A DNA stretch of 63,815 nt from Streptomyces cavernae (GTDB lineage: Bacteria > Actinomycetota > Actinomycetes > Streptomycetales > Streptomycetaceae): assembly GCF_004023625.1 (NCBI RefSeq), contig NZ_RPDJ01000049.1, positions 1-63,815 of the forward strand, in the 5' to 3' direction. Made by a program: the position numbers and the translations under genes. This document shows, one piece after another, positions 58,349 to 63,815 of the stretch (positions within the stretch are counted from its first letter, which is position 1; each line of letters begins with the position of its first letter). The notes below the pieces were generated by a model. The model was not told the origin of the DNA. It worked only from the letters and a program-made list of their open reading frames with translations, and ran no database searches.

Positions 58349-59038
58349 GTGATCCGATTCGACAACGTCTCCAAGGTCTATCCCAAGCAGAACCGCCCCG
58401 CTCTCAGGGACGTCTCCCTGGAGGTCGAGCGCGGCGAGTTCGTCTTCCTCGTCGGGTCCTCCGGCTCCGGAAAGTCCACCTTCCTGCGGCTCATCCTCCG
58501 CGAGGAGCGGTGCAGCCAAGGCCAGGTGCACGTCCTGGGCAAGGACCTAGCACGTCTCTCCAACTGGAAGGTGCCGCAGATGCGCCGCCAGCTGGGGACG
58601 GTCTTCCAGGACTTCCGGCTGCTGCCGAACAAGACGGTCGGCGAGAACGTCGCGTTCGCCCAGGAGGTCATCGGCAAGTCGCGCGGCGAGATCCGCAAGT
58701 CCGTGCCCCAGGTGCTCGACCTGGTGGGCCTGGGCGGCAAGGAGGACCGCATGCCCGGCGAGCTCTCCGGTGGTGAACAGCAGCGCGTCGCCATCGCGCG
58801 CGCCTTCGTCAACCGCCCCAAGCTCCTCATCGCCGACGAGCCCACCGGCAACCTCGACCCGCAGACCTCGGTCGGCATCATGAAGCTGCTCGACCGCATC
58901 AACCGCACCGGTACGACTGTGGTGATGGCGACCCACGACCAGAACATCGTGGACCAGATGCGCAAACGCGTCATCGAGCTGGAGCAGGGCCGCCTCGTCC
59001 GTGACCAGGCGCGCGGCGTCTACGGCTACCAGCACTGA
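58349..59038 (+). CDS. ftsE: Cell-division ABC ATPase FtsE
   Basis: A 229-residue ATPase. Walker A GSSGSGKST at 36-44, signature LSGGEQQR, Walker B LLIADEPTGNLD and the H-loop ATHD are intact. With FtsX it activates cell-wall hydrolases at division or growth sites rather than transporting a solute. GTG start at 58349; ftsX begins 44 bases after its stop. Confidence 0.97.
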   Translation: MIRFDNVSKVYPKQNRPALRDVSLEVERGEFVFLVGSSGSGKSTFLRLILREERCSQGQVHVLGKDLARLSNWKVPQMRRQLGTVFQDFRLLPNKTVGENVAFAQEVIGKSRGEIRKSVPQVLDLVGLGGKEDRMPGELSGGEQQRVAIARAFVNRPKLLIADEPTGNLDPQTSVGIMKLLDRINRTGTTVVMATHDQNIVDQMRKRVIELEQGRLVRDQARGVYGYQH

Positions 59039-59082
59039 TCCCTGATCCACGGATGTTCCACGGAAAGGCCTGAGAAGACGCC

Positions 59083-60000
59083 ATGCGCGCTCAGTTCGTC
59101 CTGTCGGAGATCGGCGTCGGTCTCCGCCGCAACCTCACGATGACCTTCGCGGTCGTCGTCTCCGTAGCGATCTCACTGGCCCTGTTCGGCGGCTCCCTGC
59201 TGATGCGCGACCAGGTCAGCTCCATGAAGGGCTACTGGTACGACAAGGTCAACGTCTCCATCTTCCTCTGCAACAAGGCGGACGCGGAGTCGGACCCCAA
59301 CTGCTCCAAGGGCGCGATCACCACGGAGCAGAAGGACCAGATCAAAGCCGATTTGGGCGAGATGTCGGTCGTCGAGAAGGTCAGTTACGAGTCCGCGGAC
59401 CAGGCGTACAAGCACTACAAGGAGCAGTTCGGCGACTCACCGCTGGCCTCGTCGCTGACCCCGGACCAGATGCAGGAGTCGTACCGCGTCAAGCTCAAGG
59501 ACCCGGAGAAGTACAAGGTCATCGCGACCGCGTTCGACGGCCGGGACGGGGTGCAGTCCGTACAGGACCAGAAGGGCACCCTGGACAACCTGTTCGGGCT
59601 GCTGAACGGCATGAGCGTGGCGGCGCTCTACCTGATGGCGCTGATGCTGATCGTCGCCCTCATGCTGATCGTCAACACCGTGCGTGTCTCGGCGTTCAGC
59701 CGTCGTCGTGAAACCGGGATCATGCGTCTGGTCGGCGCCTCCGGCTTCTACATCCAGGCGCCGTTCATCATGGAGGCCGCCGTCGCCGGACTGCTCGGCG
59801 GACTCGTCGCCTGCGGGATGCTCCTCGTGGGCCGCTTCTTCATCATCGACCACGGACTGGCGCTCTCCGAGAAGTTGAACCTCATCACATTCCTCGGCTG
59901 GGACGCCGTCCTCACCAAGCTGCCGCTGGTACTGGCGATCGGCCTGCTGATGCCCGCACTCGCAGCGTTCTTCGCGTTGCGCAAGTACCTCAAGGTGTGA
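59083..60000 (+). CDS. ftsX: Cell-division membrane protein FtsX
   Basis: A 305-residue protein with four helices (about 22-42, 181-205, 227-250, 275-298) and a large extracellular loop between the first two. That loop holds a Cys pair (FLCNKADAESDPNCSKG), typical of actinobacterial FtsX, which binds the hydrolase partner outside. RRRETGIMRLVGASGFYIQAPFIMEA is the FtsX/MacB coupling region. Confidence 0.96.
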   Translation: MRAQFVLSEIGVGLRRNLTMTFAVVVSVAISLALFGGSLLMRDQVSSMKGYWYDKVNVSIFLCNKADAESDPNCSKGAITTEQKDQIKADLGEMSVVEKVSYESADQAYKHYKEQFGDSPLASSLTPDQMQESYRVKLKDPEKYKVIATAFDGRDGVQSVQDQKGTLDNLFGLLNGMSVAALYLMALMLIVALMLIVNTVRVSAFSRRRETGIMRLVGASGFYIQAPFIMEAAVAGLLGGLVACGMLLVGRFFIIDHGLALSEKLNLITFLGWDAVLTKLPLVLAIGLLMPALAAFFALRKYLKV

Positions 60001-60078
60001 CGAGGCTCCCTTGCGATGGGTGGTGCCGTGCGGTTCAACCGACCGTACGGCGCCTGCCGTTGTCCTAGACTCACCGGC

Positions 60079-61362
60079 ATGTCAGGTCGTGACCTGTTCA
60101 CACAGCCCCGCCGCATCGGCCGCGGGGCCGTCCTGACATTGGTGTTCACGAGCGTCCTTGCCGCCGGCGCCGCGACCGGCTCGTTCGGTGAGCGGACCGG
60201 GGACCGGAGCCAGGAGGCCGCGCCCCGCTCCGGCACCGCGGGCCACCACGAGGACGCGGAAGCCACCGACACCGACGAGACTTCGGAGACCGGCGAGACC
60301 GGCGAGACCGGCGAGACCGGCGAGACCGGCGAGGCCGGCGAGGCCGGCGAGACCGGCGGCGCCGACGACGTCGACGAGGCCGCCACCGAGGCGATGGCCG
60401 ACGGTAAGTCGCCCATGGAGGCCATGGAGCGTGCGGTGAGCCGCAGAGGGGACCGCTGGGCCGCCGTCTACTCCCCGGGCGAATACGAGGAGTTCGAGGA
60501 CGCCCTCGACGGCGAGTACACCGGCGTCGGGCTACGGGCGCGCAGGCTCCGCGACGGCCACATCGAGGTGACCCGCGTCCAGAAGGGCTCGCCCGCCGCC
60601 GAGGCCGGCATCCGCAAGGGCGACCGGCTGCGCAGCATCGACGGCCGCAGCGTCGACGACACGCCCGTCACCGAGGTCGTCTCGTTACTGCGCGGCGACC
60701 CCACGGACGCGGCCGCCGGCACGACGGTCTCCCTGGGACTTCAGCGCGGCGACCGTACGTGGACCGAGACCCTGCGCCGGGCCAAACTCTCCACCCACCC
60801 GGTGACCGTCCGCAAAGCGGCCCGCGGTGTCGTCGTGATCAAGGTTTCCGCGTTCACCAAGGGCTCCGGCGACCTCGTGCGCTCCGCCGTCGACCGAGCC
60901 CCCCGGGACGCCGGCGTCATCCTCGACCTGCGGGGCAACTCCGGCGGCCTGGTCGCCGAGGCCGTCACCGCCGCCTCCGCCTTCCTCGACGGCGGCCTGG
61001 TCGCCACCTACGACGTACGCGGCGAGCAGCGCGCCCTGCACGCCGATCCGGGCGGCGACACCACAAGACCCCTGGTCGCGCTCGTCGACGGCGGCACGAT
61101 GAGCGCGGCGGAACTGCTCACCGGCGCGCTCCAGGACCGCGGCCGCGCGGTCGTCGTTGGCTCCAGGACGTTCGGCAAGGGCTCGATCCAGATGCCGAGC
61201 CGGCTGCGCGACGGATCCGTCGCCGAACTGACGGTCGGGCACTACCGCACCCCCTCCGGGCGCGGCGTCGACGGGCGGGGCATCACCCCCGACCTGGAGG
61301 CAGACGAACGGGCGCTGCGGCAGGCCGAGAGCATCCTGAGCGGCCTCGGGGATTCCCCCTGA
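60079..61362 (+). CDS. S41-family carboxy-terminal processing protease
   Basis: A 427-residue secreted or membrane-anchored protease. One N-terminal hydrophobic segment (17-36) is followed by an acidic linker with five to six Gly-Glu-Thr repeats (69-92), a PDZ domain (about 145-235, YTGVGLRARRL and GSPAAEAGIRKGDRL), and the catalytic domain with Ser342 in DGGTMSAAELL and Lys367 in SRTFGKGSIQ. ATG 60079 is chosen as it starts a proper export signal. Sitting 78 bases after ftsX, it may share its transcript and act on division proteins (inference). Confidence 0.93.
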   Translation: MSGRDLFTQPRRIGRGAVLTLVFTSVLAAGAATGSFGERTGDRSQEAAPRSGTAGHHEDAEATDTDETSETGETGETGETGETGEAGEAGETGGADDVDEAATEAMADGKSPMEAMERAVSRRGDRWAAVYSPGEYEEFEDALDGEYTGVGLRARRLRDGHIEVTRVQKGSPAAEAGIRKGDRLRSIDGRSVDDTPVTEVVSLLRGDPTDAAAGTTVSLGLQRGDRTWTETLRRAKLSTHPVTVRKAARGVVVIKVSAFTKGSGDLVRSAVDRAPRDAGVILDLRGNSGGLVAEAVTAASAFLDGGLVATYDVRGEQRALHADPGGDTTRPLVALVDGGTMSAAELLTGALQDRGRAVVVGSRTFGKGSIQMPSRLRDGSVAELTVGHYRTPSGRGVDGRGITPDLEADERALRQAESILSGLGDSP

Positions 61363-61434
61363 TCCCGGGGGTCGGGGTTCCCTCGTAATGCGCTGGCCCC
61401 GCCGCCCCCCTGTAGTGCGAAAATGGACCGCACT

Positions 61435-61914
61435 ATGGCTAAGGAAAAAGGGCGCAAGCTGATCGCGCAGAACAAGAAGGCGCGGCACGACTACCACATC
61501 CTCGACACCTACGAGGCCGGTCTCGTGCTCACCGGGACCGAGGTGAAGTCGCTGCGCCAGGGCAGGGCGTCGCTGGTCGACGGCTTCGTACAGCTCGACG
61601 GTAACGAGGCGTGGCTGTACAACGTGCACGTGCCGGAGTACAGCCAGGGCACCTGGACCAACCACAGCGCACGCCGCAAGCGGAAGCTGCTGCTGCACCG
61701 GGTGGAGATCGACAAGCTGGAGTCGAAGTCGCAGGAGACGGGTCACACGATCGTCCCCCTCGCGCTGTACTTCAAGGACGGCCGGGCCAAGGTCGAGATC
61801 GCGCTGGCCAAGGGCAAGAAGGAGTACGACAAGCGGCAGACTCTGCGGGAGAAGCAGGACCGGCGTGAGACCGACCGCGCGGTGGCGGCGGCGCGGCGCA
61901 AGCAGCGGGCCTGA
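61435..61914 (+). CDS. smpB: SsrA-binding protein SmpB
   Basis: A 159-residue partner of tmRNA in rescuing stalled ribosomes. NKKARHDYHILDTYEAGLVLTGTEVKSLRQG and YNVHVPEYSQGTWTNHSARRKRKLLLHR are family hallmarks, and the basic C-terminal tail (TLREKQDRRETDRAVAAARRKQRA) occupies the mRNA channel. ATG 61435 gives the conserved MAKEKGRK start; an ATG four codons upstream is possible. ssrA follows 180 bp downstream. Confidence 0.97.
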   Translation: MAKEKGRKLIAQNKKARHDYHILDTYEAGLVLTGTEVKSLRQGRASLVDGFVQLDGNEAWLYNVHVPEYSQGTWTNHSARRKRKLLLHRVEIDKLESKSQETGHTIVPLALYFKDGRAKVEIALAKGKKEYDKRQTLREKQDRRETDRAVAAARRKQRA

Positions 61915-61963
61915 GGCGGCGTGGTCCGCGCGGCCGCGTGGGAATGCTCCGGGGCGGGGTTGC

Positions 61964-62092
61964 GTTGACCACGGACGACGGCGGGGTGACCGCCGGGAAT
62001 ACGGTGGCATCGATGTGCGTTGGTCACGTACGATGGCTCACGCACCTCACAGCGGGTGCTAGCTCCTCCTCGGAGGACGTTGAAAAATCAAC
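61964..62092 (+). promoter_or_regulatory. ssrA promoter region with 5'-leader hairpin
   Basis: TTGACC (61964-61969) and, closer in, TTGGTC (62016-62021) and TACGAT (62029-62034) are promoter-like. GTTGA-AAAA-TCAAC (62079-62092) forms a small hairpin that ends two bases before the mature tmRNA 5' end and could guide RNase P processing. Confidence 0.45.
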
Positions 62093-62094
62093 AT

Positions 62095-62495
62095 GGGGAT
62101 GATCGGTTTCGACAGCGGCTGTCGAAGCAGGGGAAGCGTGTCGAGGAAGCGGCCATGATCTCGTAAACCACAGGCCGAAAAAAATAATCGCCACTATCAA
62201 GAGCGATTCTCCCAAGGCGACGCAGTTCGCCCTCGCTGCCTGATCAGGTAGCTAGGCAACTGCCCCCTTACTAAGGGAGTGTCAGCCCGGGGCTGTTCCC
62301 GACCCGGATCCTGGCATCAGCTAGGGGACTAAACCTTGATCCCGGTCACGGGGTGAAGAGGGAAACCAAACAGTGACTGAGCCCGTCGGCGACTTGTTCG
62401 CGTGATCGCCGGGGCCGAGAAAAGCACAGCGAACTGCACACGGAGAAGCCCTGGTTCTTCACCGTTGGACGCGGGTTCGATTCCCGCCATCTCCA
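62095..62495 (+). ncRNA. ssrA: Transfer-messenger RNA
   Basis: A 401-base tmRNA. The 5' acceptor strand GGGGATG pairs with CATCTCC at the 3' end; the T arm is GGGTTCGATTCCC (62473-62485). The tag frame starts with GCC at 62190 and ends at TGA 62241-62243, giving ATIKSDSPKATQFALAA, with the usual ALAA degradation signal. The terminal CCA is not encoded (the discriminator A is followed by CTC). Pseudoknot stems with GC arms lie around 62244-62420. Confidence 0.97.
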
Positions 62496-62523
62496 CTCAC
62501 CCTCTTGGGTACCCCATGTGGGC

Positions 62524-62558
62524 AAGGCCCCGTCGCTCTCAAGCGGCGGGGCCTTTGT
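62524..62558 (+). terminator. ssrA terminator
   Basis: AAGGCCCCG and CGGGGCCTT form a 9-bp stem (extended by CGC/GCG) followed by TGTTC, 29 bases after the tmRNA. Confidence 0.9.
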
Positions 62559-62572
62559 TCTGGCGCACAGCC

Positions 62573-62632
62573 ATGGACGAACTCCGTGCCGTCGAGGCCG
62601 CTGCCAGGCAGGCCGAGACCAGGCGGTGGTGA
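62573..62632 (+). pseudogene. Possible remnant of a small protein gene
   Basis: An ATG opens 19 codons reading MDELRAVEAAARQAETRRW before a TGA. The same frame then continues LRALALGAEPHE for about 30 more codons. The opening resembles short Streptomyces helix-turn-helix proteins that start with MDEL-type helices, so this may be a decayed copy. The evidence is weak. Confidence 0.25.
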
Positions 62633-62694
62633 CTGCGTGCCCTGGCGCTGGGAGCAGAACCCCACGAGCAGCATCGCCAGCCCAGCCCTGTGGC

Positions 62695-63663
62695 TCAGAC
62701 GCGTTCGGGTACGCGGATCGAAGCGCGTACCTGAGCGGCCCGGGCGTGCAGTTCCGTGGGTTGCATCGGCGTCGGTGTTCGGAGCGCGCTGTCGCTGCCT
62801 CCGCGGCAGGCTCGGCATAGACCTCCTGGCAGGGCTTCCGGGCGGCCGGGTACACCGCAGTCGGTGCACTCCATGAGGGCGCGGGACGCGCGGGGCTCGG
62901 GAGCGGGGCGCTCAGGAGGCATCTTGTCGATGAGCCTGCGCCGGACGAACGCCCCTGGTGAGTACACCTGTTCGGGGAGGCCGGCGAGGAGGGCCTGGGC
63001 CAGGTGATCCGGTGTCGTCCCACGGGTCAGCCAGTCGGCGGCCAGTTGTTCCAGGGTGGCGCAGTCGGCTGGGGAGAGGGCCAGGCGCGGGTCCCGCAGG
63101 CCGAGTTGGGCGAGGGCGGTGTACGCGGGGGAGGGGCGGGCGCCCTCGGGTGCGTGTGGCGGTGCGGTCACGAGTGTTACGGCACCGGGGTCGGCTTCTG
63201 GCTCGGCAGTGCGCGGTGCTTCGGCGGGTGGCTGGGGTGTCGCGTCACCGTCGAGGAAGCGCGCCCACCATTCGCTGTCACGTGCGGTGCGGGACCAATA
63301 GGTGTGGAACACCCACCGCGTGCCGGTGCCGGTGCCGGTGCCGGTGCCGGGGTCGTCGCTCGGAGTGACGCGTCGGCGTACGCGGCGCAGGTGCCCGGCC
63401 CGGCCGAGTTCGTTGAGTGCGGAGCGGACTGCCTGCTGTCCGTAGAGGGGCTGGGTCTTGGCGATGGTCTTGGCGTCCATCGCGGCGTTTTCGCAGAGCC
63501 GGTCGAGCAGGCTCGCGAGGTACGCCTCGCGCGGCGGAAGGTGGTCGAAATCGCCGGGCCGGCGCGGTAGTTGCTCCGGGGCGGAGCGCTTGCCGTAGCC
63601 GGGCTTGGCCATGGGATGCGCTGCGGGCGCGGGCGCGGCAGCGCTAGAGTTTTCGTAAGCCAC
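62695..63663 (-). CDS. Winged-helix DNA-binding protein with C-terminal zinc ribbon
   Basis: A 322-residue protein of a type with many paralogues in Streptomyces. Residues 40-100 (LPPREAYLASLLDRLCENAAMDAKTIAK, QQAVRSALNELGRAGHLRRVRRRV) form a winged helix of MarR-like appearance; a (Gly-Thr)5 run at 106-115 comes from a CCGGTG repeat in the DNA. A middle domain (SPAYTALAQLGLRDPRLALSPADCATLEQLAADWL) precedes a zinc ribbon, CTDCGVPGRPEALPGGLCRAC. GTG 63663 is chosen; ATG 63612 would remove 17 residues. Function unknown; it is not an integrase. Confidence 0.8.
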   Translation of the reverse strand: MAYENSSAAAPAPAAHPMAKPGYGKRSAPEQLPRRPGDFDHLPPREAYLASLLDRLCENAAMDAKTIAKTQPLYGQQAVRSALNELGRAGHLRRVRRRVTPSDDPGTGTGTGTGTRWVFHTYWSRTARDSEWWARFLDGDATPQPPAEAPRTAEPEADPGAVTLVTAPPHAPEGARPSPAYTALAQLGLRDPRLALSPADCATLEQLAADWLTRGTTPDHLAQALLAGLPEQVYSPGAFVRRRLIDKMPPERPAPEPRASRALMECTDCGVPGRPEALPGGLCRACRGGSDSALRTPTPMQPTELHARAAQVRASIRVPERV

Positions 63664-63803
63664 GAGATCGCCTACTTCGATCTTGGGGTGAGTAGCTGTT
63701 GTCGTTCCGAATCTGAGGGCGGTGTTTTCGCTGGTCAGGCATAGGGCCGGTGAATCGGTGGGAGTGGTGGCGTGTTGTGTCGTCGCTCCCCGGGAGGTTG
63801 CGG

Positions 63804-63815
63804 ATGCCGTCGGTC
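63804..63815 (+). CDS. Possible gene start cut by window end
   Basis: An ATG at 63804 has GGGAGG 6 bases upstream, a good ribosome site, and reads Met-Pro-Ser-Val to the window end. Nothing more can be said. Confidence 0.2.

Overview
The window is high-GC actinobacterial chromosome, almost certainly from a Streptomyces. The gene order mtnA, mtrA-mtrB-lpqB, comF-like, hpf, orphan LuxR regulator, secA, giant NAD-glutamate dehydrogenase, wall-polymer genes, pkaA/pkaB, prfB, ftsE-ftsX, carboxy-terminal protease, smpB, ssrA is, from memory, the core order of S. coelicolor from about SCO3013 down to SCO2966. Third-position GC bias, many GTG starts, one TTG start, and terminators that are GC stems with short U tracts fit this. 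Most of the window is conserved housekeeping core rather than a mobile island.

Layout. (1) 1-5797: the end of an rRNA operon (5S), then a leftward operon of a multi-pass membrane protein, DUF4129, DUF4350, MoxR ATPase and DUF58, mostly joined by ATGA stop/start overlaps. (2) 5960-15202: rightward mtnA and the MtrA-MtrB-LpqB signalling unit, a ComF-type phosphoribosyltransferase preceded by two DnaA-box-like sites, ribosome hibernation factor, and an orphan response regulator. (3) 15265-24267: a YcaQ-type DNA glycosylase, a 96-bp triple repeat, an acetyltransferase, secA and its Rv3235-like neighbour, DUF6912, a HAD-like protein and a DJ-1/PfpI protein, with several repeat-rich non-coding gaps. 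(4) 24901-29844: NAD-glutamate dehydrogenase of the about 180 kDa class. (5) 30076-43693: a cell-surface glycopolymer district with a GtrA protein, TagG/TagH-type exporter, TetR regulator, a small secreted Cys/Trp-rich protein, GalE, two polytopic glycosyltransferases, a methyltransferase, the OhrR/Ohr peroxide pair with a visible operator, and a fused GT2/CDP-glycerol-type transferase. (6) 43843-47576: a sugar-type ABC importer (two permeases and a lipoprotein, no ATPase) whose first permease carries a large extracytoplasmic insert. (7) 47781-55408: an FHA/FtsK-like ATPase divergent from the two Ser/Thr kinases. (8) 55807-62495: prfB, a LAETG sortase substrate, a zinc-ribbon membrane peptide, ftsE-ftsX, an S41 protease, smpB and tmRNA. 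(9) 62496-63815: the tmRNA 3' flank with a possible small gene remnant and a winged-helix/zinc-ribbon protein.

How they work together. The window links envelope sensing (MtrAB-LpqB, PkaA/PkaB with an FHA partner), envelope construction and export (SecA, TagGH, glycosyltransferases, FtsEX with its S41 protease, a sortase substrate) and ribosome quality control (Hpf, RF2, SmpB, tmRNA).

The strongest candidates for new biology are the FHA/FtsK ATPase beside two Ser/Thr kinases, and the MalF-type permease with a predicted beta-sandwich in its periplasmic-side loop. Secondary candidates are the secreted Cys/Trp protein, an 11-bp helical-turn repeat array upstream of the sugar-binding protein, and the 96-bp triple repeat. 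No CRISPR array, transposase or intact integrase was seen.
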